Below, piece by piece: positions 1 through 8,566 of a DNA stretch of 64,000 nucleotides (positions are counted from its first letter, which is position 1; each line of letters begins with the position of its first letter). Both the position numbers and the translations under genes were made by a program. The notes under the pieces were generated by a model, which had not been told where the DNA came from, made no database searches, and saw only the letters and a program-made list of their open reading frames with translations. The DNA is from an uncultured Tateyamaria sp. (GTDB lineage: Bacteria; Pseudomonadota; Alphaproteobacteria; Rhodobacterales; Rhodobacteraceae): NCBI RefSeq assembly GCF_947503465.1, contig NZ_CANNDN010000001.1:1178001-1242000 (forward strand), read 5' to 3'.

Positions 1-292
1 TGTACGCTTCATAAAACGCGAGGCCGGTTTCACCGATGCGTAATTCCATCTCACGCACTTCGGGGGTGAATTGCCACGGCATGTGACGCTCCAGCGATGC
101 GTCAAAGCGCACCTTGATCGTCTGATCCAGGATATCTTCGTTTGCGACCTCGGACACACCGGGCGTGCCACCGAAACCGGTGACCCGGCAAAACCAATCG
201 TAGAAGGGCACGGATGCCCACGCCAGGCCACCCATGACCACAACCAGGCCCACGGTCTGGGCGACGGTTCTTGTAGGACCTTCCAGACGCAT
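1..292 (-). CDS. ctaG: Cytochrome c oxidase assembly protein CtaG (Cox11 family), partial
   Basis: Only the first 97 residues are in the window; the gene runs off the left edge. Cox11/CtaG proteins deliver copper to the CuB site of cytochrome c oxidase and are anchored in the inner membrane with a periplasmic domain. One membrane segment is visible at about residues 9-28, followed by the family stretch YDWFCRVTGFGGT and the start of the beta domain. The copper-binding CFCF region would lie outside the window. The start overlaps the stop of the small membrane-protein gene upstream by one base (TGATG), so the genes are probably translationally coupled in a cox operon. Confidence 0.9.
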   Translation of the reverse strand, partial: MRLEGPTRTVAQTVGLVVVMGGLAWASVPFYDWFCRVTGFGGTPGVSEVANEDILDQTIKVRFDASLERHMPWQFTPEVREMELRIGETGLAFYEAY

Positions 293-453
293 CACTGTGT
301 CTCCTCGATCCGCGGCAGTTCGAACGCGCCGCCTGTGATTTTCACGAATGTCAGCGCCAGAACCAGCACGACGAATCCGGCCAACATCAGACCCACACCG
401 ACATTGCGCCCTTTGCGCCGCTGATGGATTTCATGTTCTGCCTTGATGCTCAT
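292..453 (-). CDS. Small membrane protein of the cytochrome oxidase operon
   Basis: A 53-residue protein between ctaB and ctaG on the same strand. It has a basic N-terminus (HEIHQRRKGRN), one hydrophobic segment at about residues 18-37 and a short tail. Its start overlaps the ctaB stop (ATGA) and its stop overlaps the ctaG start, so it is tightly coupled to both. Similar short ORFs occur at this place in other alphaproteobacterial cox operons and are sometimes called CoxF-like; I treat that name as tentative. A role in oxidase assembly is inferred from position only. Confidence 0.75.
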   Translation of the reverse strand: MSIKAEHEIHQRRKGRNVGVGLMLAGFVVLVLALTFVKITGGAFELPRIEETQ

Positions 454-1388
454 GCCCAGATCCCCCACGCGGCGGGCAACATCGCCTCAACCAGGATCGC
501 ACCAAAGTGCAGGAACAGGTACAGCAACGACAGCTTGAAGAATGTCTTCTCGACCGCATAGCCGTCGGCTTCGGCCTGTGCCTCATCCCGGCGCCAGATG
601 TCGAAGGCCCCCTTGAGGAACAATACGTTCAGGACCACGGCAGCCACCAAGTAGACCGGCCCGCCGATTGACGTGAACGCCGTGCCCACGGCCAGCGCAA
701 ACAGCAAAGCGGTGTAGGCCAGGATATGCACGCGGGTCACCTTGCGCCCGTGGGTCACGGTTAGCATCGGCACGCCCGCGTCGTCGTAGTCGGACTTCAT
801 GAACAGGGCCAGCGCCCAGAAGTGGGGCGGCGTCCACATAAAAATGAGCGCAAACATCAGCCACGCCTCGATGGACATGGACCCGGTGGCAATCACCCAG
901 CCAATGACCGGCGGGAAGGCCCCGGCCGCGCCACCGATCACGATGTTCTGCGGGGTCGAGCGCTTGAGCCACATGGAGTAGATGACGGCATAGAAAAAGA
1001 TGGTGAAGGCAAGCAGCCCGGCGGCCAGCAGGTTCGCGCTGAGCGCAAGCATCATCACCGACATGCCGGACAGGGCAAAGCCAAGCACCTTGGCTTCGTC
1101 CGCGGTTACCTTACCGGCGGGGATGGGCCGTTTGGCCGTGCGCTTCATCACGCCGTCGATATCCGCATCCCACCACATGTTCAGCGCGCCCGACGCGCCC
1201 GCGCCGATGGCCACGAACAGGATCGACGCAAATGCAATGACCGGGTGCACCGGCACCGGGGCAGCCAGCAGGCCGACCAGCGCGGTAAAGACGACCAGAG
1301 ACATTACACGAGGTTTCAGCAGGGCAAAGTAGTCACCCAAGGATGCTTCTGCCTCTTGTGTCTGTGTCTGATAGCTGATGTCGGTCAT
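450..1388 (-). CDS. ctaB: Heme o synthase (protoheme IX farnesyltransferase)
   Basis: A 312-residue polytopic membrane protein of the UbiA prenyltransferase superfamily. It transfers a farnesyl group to heme b to give heme o, the precursor of heme a of the aa3 oxidase. The family signature NMWWDADIDGVMKRT (residues 70-84) carries the aspartates that bind Mg-diphosphate, and the N-terminal LLKPRVMSLVVFT segment is typical of the first helix. Length matches the family. It lies between ctaC and ctaG with a four-base overlap to the next small gene, as expected in an alphaproteobacterial cox operon. Confidence 0.96.
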   Translation of the reverse strand: MTDISYQTQTQEAEASLGDYFALLKPRVMSLVVFTALVGLLAAPVPVHPVIAFASILFVAIGAGASGALNMWWDADIDGVMKRTAKRPIPAGKVTADEAKVLGFALSGMSVMMLALSANLLAAGLLAFTIFFYAVIYSMWLKRSTPQNIVIGGAAGAFPPVIGWVIATGSMSIEAWLMFALIFMWTPPHFWALALFMKSDYDDAGVPMLTVTHGRKVTRVHILAYTALLFALAVGTAFTSIGGPVYLVAAVVLNVLFLKGAFDIWRRDEAQAEADGYAVEKTFFKLSLLYLFLHFGAILVEAMLPAAWGIWA

Positions 1389-1415
1389 TTCAATCCTGCT
1401 GGACGAACGGTGTAT

Positions 1416-1435
1416 GCGGCGGGGTGACCCGCCGC
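1416..1435 (-). other. GC-rich hairpin between ctaC and ctaB
   Basis: A perfect 8-bp stem (GCGGCGGG / CCCGCCGC) with a four-base GTGA loop lies in the 54-bp gap between the ctaC stop and the ctaB start. No T run follows, so it is more likely an RNA-stability or attenuation element inside the operon than a full terminator. Confidence 0.5.
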
Positions 1436-1442
1436 GTCAGCC

Positions 1443-2342
1443 TTAGTTGGTCAGAACCGCGCTCACATCGACATAGTCGCCGCCGTCGCGGTTGGCGTCG
1501 AGCCACGCGGCATACGCGTCTTCGCTGACAACTTTGACAGTGATCGGCATATAGGCATGGGCAATGCCGCACAGTTCAGAGCATTGACCGAAATAGATGC
1601 CTTCCTTCTCGGCTTCGAACCACAGCTCGGCCAGACGGCCGGGCACCGCGTCCTGCTTCACACCGAAAGCCGGGATGGTCCACGCGTGGATCACGTCCGC
1701 ACCGGTAACCTGCATCACGATGGTCTTGCCCACGGGCACGACGACTGCGGTGTCTGTGGCAAGAAGGAAATCTTCCTCGGAATAACCCGCAGCTTGCAGC
1801 TGGGCCACGACCTCGTCGTTCTTGGCATAGTCATACGCCAGCTCGGCATCCAGCGGCGCACTGGCCGGGGCACCGATCATGTAGCTGTCGAATGAGATAT
1901 CCTCGTCCACATACTCGTAGCCCCAGAACCACTGGTAGCCAGTGACCTTGATGGTCACATCCGCTTCGGGGATCTCCTGCTGGTGGAACAGCGTCGGCAA
2001 CGAAAAGGCACCGATGAACACCAGAATGACGATCGGGATCACGGTCCACGCAATCTCGACCGGGGTGTTGTGGGTAAAGCTCGAAGGCTCGGGGTTCCGG
2101 GTCCGGTTGTAGCGCACGATCACCCATGCCAGCAGCGCCACCACAAACAAGGTGATCAGCGTGATGATGACAAGGATCATGCCATCCAGCCATTGCAGGC
2201 GGCGGGCAATCTCTGTCGCGGCAGGCTGAAAGCCGATGCCGCCGTCAACGGGGCGGCCGATCACTTCCAGACCATCCTGGGCCCAGGCCGGGGCGGCGGC
2301 AAGGGCGCTCAGCACACCCGAAATCGAGAAAAGCTTTTTCAT
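1443..2342 (-). CDS. ctaC: Cytochrome c oxidase subunit II
   Basis: A 299-residue precursor. The N-terminus MKKLFSISGVLSALAAA with AWAQD is a signal peptide; two membrane helices follow (about residues 50-110) and then a periplasmic cupredoxin domain. The binuclear CuA site is intact in GQCSELCGIAHAYMPI: two Cys, the carbonyl Glu, His and Met; the upstream His is in the ADVIHAWTIP stretch. The start at 2342 was chosen over an in-frame ATG 19 codons upstream because it begins a canonical signal peptide and has AGGACG a few bases upstream. It is the first gene of the cox cluster, divergent from tldD. Subunit I is not adjacent. Confidence 0.96.
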   Translation of the reverse strand: MKKLFSISGVLSALAAAPAWAQDGLEVIGRPVDGGIGFQPAATEIARRLQWLDGMILVIITLITLFVVALLAWVIVRYNRTRNPEPSSFTHNTPVEIAWTVIPIVILVFIGAFSLPTLFHQQEIPEADVTIKVTGYQWFWGYEYVDEDISFDSYMIGAPASAPLDAELAYDYAKNDEVVAQLQAAGYSEEDFLLATDTAVVVPVGKTIVMQVTGADVIHAWTIPAFGVKQDAVPGRLAELWFEAEKEGIYFGQCSELCGIAHAYMPITVKVVSEDAYAAWLDANRDGGDYVDVSAVLTN

Positions 2343-2527
2343 CTGGTCGTCCTGATCTTGATGATCAACATGAGGAGGGAGAAAGGCCACAGCGCGCACT
2401 GCTTCCGCCTCCCGTTGTATTGTCGCGACTTACAATCATATTCTGACTTCAAGATAAAGACGTAAGGGGCGCGTCAAACGGACGCTTGCCGTGGCGAAAT
2501 GCCCCACAGCATACCGGAGTATACCTG

Positions 2528-3949
2528 ATGACCGACGCCCCCTTTGCCTCGCTGGATCACGACATTGATCGCGGGGTGGCCCTGCAGGTGCTGCGCGATG
2601 CGACCGCCGGGGCCGATGATGGCGAACTGTTTCTAGAACGCCGCCGGTCCGAGGCGTTGGTGTACGACGATGGCCGCCTGAAAACAGCCAGCTATGACGC
2701 AGCGCAGGGGTTTGGACTGCGTGCGGTGCGTGGCGAAGTGGCCGGATACGCCCATTCCACCGACATCTCGGAATCGGCGCTGCGCCGTGCTGCAGAGACC
2801 GCGCGGCTTGCCGTCGGCAGCGGTGGCGGGACGCTCGCCGATGCGCCGACCCCGACGAACACGCGACTCTATACATCCGATGATCCCATCGCCGGGGCCA
2901 GCTTTCCCGTCAAACTCGACACCCTGAAGGATATAGACGCCTATGTCCGCGACCTTGATTCGCGGGTGGTTCAGGTCTCGGCCTCCCTTGCCGCCTCTAT
3001 CCAAGAGGTCGAAATATTGCGTCCCGAAGGTCATTCCGTGCGGGATGTACGCCCCATGACCCGGCTCAACATCTCGGTCATCGTGGAACAGGACGGACGC
3101 CGCGAAAGCGGAAGCGCGGGTGGCGGTGGGCGCGTTGGTCTGGACGGCCTGATTGATCGTGACGACTGGCAGGCCAAGGCCCGCGAGGCGTTGCGCGTTG
3201 CCGTCGTGAACCTGGATGCCGTGCCCGCCCCCGCCGGGGTCATGGACGTGGTCCTTGGACCGGGTTGGCCGGGTATTCTGCTGCACGAGGCCATCGGGCA
3301 CGGGCTGGAGGGCGATTTCAATCGCAAGGGCAGTTCCGCCTTTGCTGGGCTTATGGGCGAACGCATCGCGGCACCCGGTGTGACCGTCCTTGATGACGGT
3401 ACGATCCCGGACCGGCGCGGGTCAATCACCGTGGACGACGAAGGCACGCCGTCGGCCAAGAACACGTTGATCGAAGATGGCATTCTGGTCGGCTACATGC
3501 AGGATCGGCAAAACGCGCGCCTCATGGACGTGAAGGCCACCGGAAACGGGCGGCGGCAAAGCTATGCCCACGCCCCGATGCCGCGCATGACCAACACCTA
3601 CATGCTGGGCGGCGACACCGCGCCCGGCGATATCGTGGCGAACCTCAAGGATGGCATCTATGCCGTGGGATTTGGCGGTGGTCAGGTCGACATCACCAAT
3701 GGCAAGTTCGTCTTTTCCTGCACCGAAGCCTATAGGGTTGAGAACGGCAAAGTGGGCGCGCCGGTCAAGGGGGCCACGCTGATCGGCGACGGCGCGACGG
3801 CCCTCAAGCAGATCCGCGGCATCGGCAATGACATGGCCCTTGATCCCGGGATGGGCAATTGCGGCAAGGCTGGCCAATGGGTGCCTGTGGGGGTCGGACA
3901 GCCCACGTTGATGATCGGCGGATTGACGGTTGGTGGGTCCGCAACCTGA
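2528..3949 (+). CDS. tldD: Metalloprotease TldD
   Basis: A 473-residue member of the TldD/PmbA (U62) family. TldD with TldE forms a heterodimeric zinc protease that processes modified peptides and antitoxins in the cytoplasm. The zinc motif HEAIGHGLEGD is at residues 253-263, with the downstream glycine-rich barrel typical of the family (FGGGQVDITNGKF). The start MTDAPFASLD was preferred over an ATG 14 codons upstream because the family N-terminus begins close to it. The tldE/pmbA partner is not in the window. The gene is divergent from ctaC, an arrangement I recognise from other Rhodobacteraceae. Confidence 0.95.
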   Translation: MTDAPFASLDHDIDRGVALQVLRDATAGADDGELFLERRRSEALVYDDGRLKTASYDAAQGFGLRAVRGEVAGYAHSTDISESALRRAAETARLAVGSGGGTLADAPTPTNTRLYTSDDPIAGASFPVKLDTLKDIDAYVRDLDSRVVQVSASLAASIQEVEILRPEGHSVRDVRPMTRLNISVIVEQDGRRESGSAGGGGRVGLDGLIDRDDWQAKAREALRVAVVNLDAVPAPAGVMDVVLGPGWPGILLHEAIGHGLEGDFNRKGSSAFAGLMGERIAAPGVTVLDDGTIPDRRGSITVDDEGTPSAKNTLIEDGILVGYMQDRQNARLMDVKATGNGRRQSYAHAPMPRMTNTYMLGGDTAPGDIVANLKDGIYAVGFGGGQVDITNGKFVFSCTEAYRVENGKVGAPVKGATLIGDGATALKQIRGIGNDMALDPGMGNCGKAGQWVPVGVGQPTLMIGGLTVGGSAT

Positions 3950-3999
3950 CGGCACGCTGATTCTGCATAGACCAAAAGACACAAGGACTTAGCCGCAGT

Positions 4000-4017
4000 C
4001 TCCCCATATCTGGGGAG
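4000..4017 (+). terminator. Hairpin downstream of tldD
   Basis: A perfect 7-bp stem (CTCCCCA / TGGGGAG) with a TATC loop, 50 bases after the tldD stop. The following bases (GTTTGGG) are only weakly T-rich, so it is a possible rather than a strong intrinsic terminator. Confidence 0.45.
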
Positions 4018-4185
4018 GTTTGGGCAGCCTCGCAGTTCCTCGTTTGTTCTTTGCCGATTTTTTTGCCCAGAAATTTTCGTGGGAAATCAACCAGTAGACG
4101 AGCGATCCGCCATTCACTCGCGCTTGTTCACGCCTTGTTAACCTTGCCGCACTTAAAACACATTCAGCAACGGACGGAGCCACGG

Positions 4186-5337
4186 ATGACTGAAAAGGAT
4201 ACCCATCCTTCTTCCACTCACCCCCCACTCCCACCCACCTCGGAAGATGACCAGTTCACACGTCTCCGTCTGTTGCGCTCTCGCCGGGTCGGCATCTCGA
4301 CGTATAAACGCCTGCTGATTGAACACGGCACCGCGCAAAATGCGCTGGCCGCGCTACCTGAGGTAGCGCGCGCCGCCGGCGTTGAAAAATACCATGTCTG
4401 CCCCGAAGCCGTCGTGCACGCAGAACTGCGCGCCGCCCGCGCCGCCGGCGCGCGGCTGGTCGCACAAGGCGACCCCGATTACCCCGCTCCGCTGAATGAC
4501 CTGAACGATGCACCTCCGTTTCTGTGGTTGCTGGGGGACGCGGCGATCTTGCAGCGGCCCATGATTGCCATGGTGGGCGCGCGCAACGCATCCTCGCTTG
4601 GCACGCGCATGGCCAGGTCCCTTGCCCGCGACCTTGCCGACCATGGCTATGTCATCGTGTCCGGGCTGGCGCGGGGTGTGGATGCCGCAGCCCATCTTGC
4701 TACGCTCGACACAGGCACCGTTGCGGTGCAGGCCGGTGGGGTCGATACGATCTATCCCGCTGAAAACACCAAACTGGCCGAAGACATTGCCGCAAAAGGT
4801 GCGCGCATCAGCGAGCAACCCATGGGGCTGCAACCCATGGCGCGGCACTTTCCAGCACGCAACCGCATCATCTCCGGCCTTGGCCGCGCAACCATAGTTG
4901 TCGAGGCGGCGGCCAAATCGGGCAGCCTGATCACGGCGCGTGACGCGCTGGATCTGGGACGTGATGTACTGGCTGTTCCGGGGCACCCGATGGATGCGCG
5001 TGCGTCGGGGTGCAACATGCTGATCCGCGATGGCGCGACGCTAGTGCGTGACGCCGCCGACGTGATCGAAGCCCTGGCGCCGATCGCGCCGCGCGTGCCG
5101 CCGGAACTGCCCTTGCAGCCGCCGACAACTAGGCCCCACGACAAGCGGAGCCTGCAGGCGACCGCCGCCTTGCATCAGCAAATCCTGGACCGGCTTGGCC
5201 CCTCCCCCCTCGCCGAGGATCAGTTGATCCGCGACCTTGGCGCGCCCTCGTCCACCGTGGCCCCTGCCCTTGTGGAACTGGAACTGGATGGCAGCATCGA
5301 CCGCGCGCCCGGCGGGCTGCTGACCCGCGCCAGTTAA
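4186..5337 (+). CDS. dprA: DNA-processing protein DprA (Smf)
   Basis: A 383-residue protein that binds incoming single-stranded DNA and loads RecA during transformation. The Rossmann-like DprA domain shows MVGARNASSLGTR, SGLARGVDAAAH and PARNRIISGL; the C-terminal 60 or so residues form the winged-helix domain often present in this family. The start at 4186 was chosen because GGAG precedes it at normal spacing and the region before it encodes no family sequence, although the frame is open for 45 more codons. Its position directly before topA is common in alphaproteobacteria. Competence is not shown by the window. Confidence 0.94.
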   Translation: MTEKDTHPSSTHPPLPPTSEDDQFTRLRLLRSRRVGISTYKRLLIEHGTAQNALAALPEVARAAGVEKYHVCPEAVVHAELRAARAAGARLVAQGDPDYPAPLNDLNDAPPFLWLLGDAAILQRPMIAMVGARNASSLGTRMARSLARDLADHGYVIVSGLARGVDAAAHLATLDTGTVAVQAGGVDTIYPAENTKLAEDIAAKGARISEQPMGLQPMARHFPARNRIISGLGRATIVVEAAAKSGSLITARDALDLGRDVLAVPGHPMDARASGCNMLIRDGATLVRDAADVIEALAPIAPRVPPELPLQPPTTRPHDKRSLQATAALHQQILDRLGPSPLAEDQLIRDLGAPSSTVAPALVELELDGSIDRAPGGLLTRAS

Positions 5338-5447
5338 GCGCACCCCAGCGACCCTTCCAGCGGCGCTTGTTGACATTCGGCGCTTGCACCCCACATGTTG
5401 CGCCGCCATAGAGCAGCAAATTTTCCCGTCCGAGGTTAGCCCGTTAC

Positions 5448-8021
5448 ATGCCTGTCGTCGTTGTCGAATCCCCAGCCAAAGCCAAGACGATCAACAAGTA
5501 TCTGGGCGACAATTACACCGTTCTGGCCAGCTACGGCCACGTGCGTGACTTGCCGCCCAAGGACGGATCGGTCGATCCCGACAATGAATTCGACATGCTT
5601 TGGGAAGTGGCGTCCGACAGCAAGAAACACGTCAAGGCCATCGCCGATGCGCTGAAAGACGACAATGCGCTGATCCTCGCAACCGACCCCGACCGCGAGG
5701 GCGAAGCGATCAGCTGGCACCTGCAAGAAGCGCTGACCAAACGGAAATCAATCAAGAAAGACACCGACGTCAAACGCGTCACCTTCAACGCGATCACCAA
5801 GGCAGCTGTGACCGAGGCGATGAAAAACGCGCGCCAGGTCGACATGCCGCTGGTCGAAGCCTACCTGGCCCGTCGCGCGCTGGATTACCTTGTGGGTTTC
5901 AACCTGTCGCCCGTGCTGTGGCGCAAGCTGCCGGGTGCGAAATCCGCGGGTCGCGTGCAATCGGTCTGCCTCCGCCTCATCACGGAACGCGAGATGGAGA
6001 TCGAAGCCTTCCGCGCCCGCGAATACTGGTCGGTCAAGGCCGTCCTCGCGTCCCCGCGGGGACAGGAATACGAGGCGCGGCTGGTCAGCCTTGCAGGCAA
6101 GAAGCTGGAAAAATACGACCTGGAAAACCAGACGGCCGCTGAATTGGCCCAACAGGCCATCACCAGCCGCGATCTGAAAATCCAGTCGGTCGAGGCAAAG
6201 CCTGCCTCCCGCAACCCCTCGGCCCCGTTCATGACATCCACCCTGCAGCAAGAGGCCAGCCGCAAGTTCGGCATGGGCGCGCGGCAATGCATGTCGTCAG
6301 CCCAACGTCTCTACGAGGCGGGCTATATTACCTATATGCGGACCGATGGCATAGATATGGCACCAGAGGCTGTGCAGAACGCCCGCGACGCGATCAAGGA
6401 TCGCTATGGCGCGGAATATGTGCCCGGCAGCCCGCGCATGTACAAGAACAAGGCCAAGAACGCGCAGGAAGCGCACGAATGTATTCGGCCCACGGACATG
6501 GCCCGCGATGCCGCCAGCCTGAAGATCACCGATGACGACCAGCGCAAGCTCTATGACCTGATCTGGAAACGGACGCTGGCCTGCCAGATGGAAGGCGCCC
6601 GGCTCGAGCGCACCACGGTCGAGATTGGCAGCGATGACGGCCAGGTGGTTCTGCGTGCCACCGGCCAGGTGGTGCTGTTTGACGGGTTCCTGCGGGTCTA
6701 CGAAGAGGGTCGCGATGACGAGGTCGTCGATGACGACGACAAGCGCCTGCCGCAACTGAGCGAGGGCGAAGGCGCCGACAAGCGCTCGGTCACCCCCGAA
6801 CAGCATTTCACGCAGCCCCCGCCGCGCTATACCGAGGCGACGCTGGTCAAGCGGATGGAAGAGCTGGGTATTGGTCGACCGTCCACCTATGCCAGCATCG
6901 TCACGACGATCCAGGATCGCGAATATGTCCGCAAGGACCGCAACCGCCTGATCCCCGAGGACAAGGGCCGGTTGGTGATTGCCTTCCTGGAAAACTACTT
7001 CCGCAAATATGTCGGTTACGACTTTACCGCGGGCCTAGAGGAAGAGTTGGACGATGTGAGCGCGGGCGACCGCAACTACAAGGATGTGCTTGGCCGGTTC
7101 TGGCAGGATTTCAGCGCCGCGATTGCCGAAACGTCCGAATTGCGGATCACAGAAGTGCTGGAAAAGATCAACGAGGTGCTGGAACCGCACCTGTTTCCGC
7201 CGCTTGAAGATGGCGGTGATCCGCGACTGTGCCCCAATTGCGGGGCCGGTCGCCTGTCCATGCGGACCGCCCGGTCGGGCGGCGCGTTCATCGGCTGTTC
7301 GAACTACCCTGAATGCCGTTATACCCGGCCCTTCGGCCCGCCGGACCCAGAGGCGGAGGCCAGCGCCATTCCGCCCGAAGGCAAGTTGCTGGGCACCGAT
7401 GAGGGAGACGAGATTCGCGTGTTCAAGGGCCGCTTTGGTCCCTACGTGCAACGCGGCGAGGTGACGGAAGAGAACAAGAAACCCCCTCGCCAATCGATCC
7501 CCAAGGATTGGGTCCCCGAAGATCTGGAATTGGACCGCGCTGTCATGCTGCTGTCGCTTCCGCGCGAAATCGGCCCCCACCCCGAAGACGGGATCATGGT
7601 GTGGGCCAATATCGGGCGATATGGGCCCTACCTGAAACACGCCGAAACGACGTCGGACCGGGGCGGCACCAACGCCAATCTGGAAAGCATTGACGAGGTG
7701 TGGACCGTTGGCATGAACCGCGCCGTGCAGCTTTTGGCTGAAAAGGTGGCCAGTCGGGGTGGACGCGGGGCTGCCGCCAAGCCGTTGCATGAGCTGGGGG
7801 AACACCCAAGCGAAGGCGGGCCTGTCAACGTGATGAAGGGCAAGTACGGTCCTTACGTCAAATGGGGCAAGGTCAACGCGACCATTCCCAAGGGGACGGA
7901 ACCCGAAGACGTGACCATGGACATGGCCGTTCAGCTGATCGCGGAAAAAGCGCCGAAGAAAAAGGCGACGCGTAAAAAGGCCGCCCCGAAAAAGGCGGCT
8001 GCCAAGAAGAAGTCAGCCTGA
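5448..8021 (+). CDS. topA: DNA topoisomerase I
   Basis: An 857-residue type IA topoisomerase that relaxes negative supercoils. The Toprim domain starts at the N-terminus (VVESPAKAKTI) and has the acidic ATDPDREGEAISWH motif; the active-site tyrosine is Y296 in TYMRTDG. One four-cysteine zinc finger lies near residues 595-622 (CPNCGAG ... CSNYPEC), followed by further C-terminal topoisomerase repeats and a lysine-rich tail of about 25 residues, a DNA-binding feature seen in alphaproteobacterial TopA. The last 9 bases overlap the end of the convergent marR gene. The gene contains one copy of the 14-bp palindrome found elsewhere in the window (6050-6063). Confidence 0.97.
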   Translation: MPVVVVESPAKAKTINKYLGDNYTVLASYGHVRDLPPKDGSVDPDNEFDMLWEVASDSKKHVKAIADALKDDNALILATDPDREGEAISWHLQEALTKRKSIKKDTDVKRVTFNAITKAAVTEAMKNARQVDMPLVEAYLARRALDYLVGFNLSPVLWRKLPGAKSAGRVQSVCLRLITEREMEIEAFRAREYWSVKAVLASPRGQEYEARLVSLAGKKLEKYDLENQTAAELAQQAITSRDLKIQSVEAKPASRNPSAPFMTSTLQQEASRKFGMGARQCMSSAQRLYEAGYITYMRTDGIDMAPEAVQNARDAIKDRYGAEYVPGSPRMYKNKAKNAQEAHECIRPTDMARDAASLKITDDDQRKLYDLIWKRTLACQMEGARLERTTVEIGSDDGQVVLRATGQVVLFDGFLRVYEEGRDDEVVDDDDKRLPQLSEGEGADKRSVTPEQHFTQPPPRYTEATLVKRMEELGIGRPSTYASIVTTIQDREYVRKDRNRLIPEDKGRLVIAFLENYFRKYVGYDFTAGLEEELDDVSAGDRNYKDVLGRFWQDFSAAIAETSELRITEVLEKINEVLEPHLFPPLEDGGDPRLCPNCGAGRLSMRTARSGGAFIGCSNYPECRYTRPFGPPDPEAEASAIPPEGKLLGTDEGDEIRVFKGRFGPYVQRGEVTEENKKPPRQSIPKDWVPEDLELDRAVMLLSLPREIGPHPEDGIMVWANIGRYGPYLKHAETTSDRGGTNANLESIDEVWTVGMNRAVQLLAEKVASRGGRGAAAKPLHELGEHPSEGGPVNVMKGKYGPYVKWGKVNATIPKGTEPEDVTMDMAVQLIAEKAPKKKATRKKAAPKKAAAKKKSA
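6050..6063. repeat. 14-bp palindrome GTCCCCGCGGGGAC inside topA
   Basis: A perfect palindrome, identical to the copies at 51405-51418, 51427-51440 and 52688-52701. Here it is within coding sequence (Ser-Pro-Arg-Gly-Gln codons of topA), so this copy may be there by chance or be a site for a DNA-binding protein. Confidence 0.6.
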
Positions 8022-8462
8022 CCCGTTCTCGAGCGCCGACACGCGCTCGACCACGCGCCCCAGCAAATCCAGCAATGCGGCCTGATCGTGCGGCTCCAAC
8101 GCCGACAGGAACAGGTTCATGTTGTGCAGGTCCTGCGTGTGGATGGCGTCGGCGATGCGCCGCCCTTCCGACGTCAATTGCAAGTCGTAGGCGCGCCGAT
8201 CTTCGGTGCTTTGCTGGCGCTCGATCAGTCCGCGTTTGATCAGGCGGGCCACGACGCTGCTGGCTGTGGTGGGCACAATCCCGAGCGCATCCGATATGCC
8301 GGATGCCCGCACCACACCGTTTTCCCGCAGCATGCCCAAGGCGTGAAAATCAAGCGCGTTGAAGCGCACCACATGCTGGTGTTCGGGCGAGGTCCGCTCG
8401 CTTACCAACATCACCCGCATCAACGTGCGGACATATCCCAACAGCCTGTAATCTTCGGTCAT
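8013..8462 (-). CDS. MarR-family transcriptional regulator
   Basis: A 149-residue winged-helix regulator of the MarR type. The order of elements fits: N-terminal dimerisation helix, the FHALGMLREN recognition region, the wing with LIKRGLIERQQSTEDRRAY (the DxR wing motif) and a C-terminal dimerisation helix. The start at 8462 (MTEDYRLLG) was preferred to an ATG 12 codons upstream, which would extend toward the operator-like palindrome. It is divergent from an exported SRPBCC protein, and the intergenic region holds a perfect 14-bp palindrome; autorepression and control of the divergent gene are likely. The ligand is unknown. Confidence 0.88.
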   Translation of the reverse strand: MTEDYRLLGYVRTLMRVMLVSERTSPEHQHVVRFNALDFHALGMLRENGVVRASGISDALGIVPTTASSVVARLIKRGLIERQQSTEDRRAYDLQLTSEGRRIADAIHTQDLHNMNLFLSALEPHDQAALLDLLGRVVERVSALENGSG

Positions 8463-8485
8463 AGGCCGATTTCTGTGCAAAAGGA

Positions 8486-8499
8486 CTTGAACGTTCAAG
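8486..8499. promoter_or_regulatory. Perfect 14-bp palindrome, probable MarR operator
   Basis: CTTGAACGTTCAAG is a perfect palindrome in the 104-bp gap between the divergent marR and SRPBCC genes, 24 bases upstream of the marR start. MarR regulators bind palindromes of this size. Binding is inferred from position and symmetry. Confidence 0.55.
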
Positions 8500-8522
8500 A
8501 GACAATCCCATTTAGTGCGACA

Positions 8523-8542
8523 CTCGTATATTTTAGTACGAG
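8523..8542. promoter_or_regulatory. Inverted repeat CTCGTA-N8-TACGAG upstream of the SRPBCC gene
   Basis: Two 6-bp arms separated by 8 AT-rich bases, 25 bp upstream of the start at 8567. The element probably overlaps the promoter of the SRPBCC gene and could be a second half of the control region. Confidence 0.4.
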
Positions 8543-8566
8543 ATTCGTATCAAGGAGATCCTGACG

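Noticed and set aside
7935-8018. Lysine-rich coding repeat at the end of topA as a tandem DNA repeat
   Set aside because: It is the usual basic tail of alphaproteobacterial TopA, not an exact DNA repeat.
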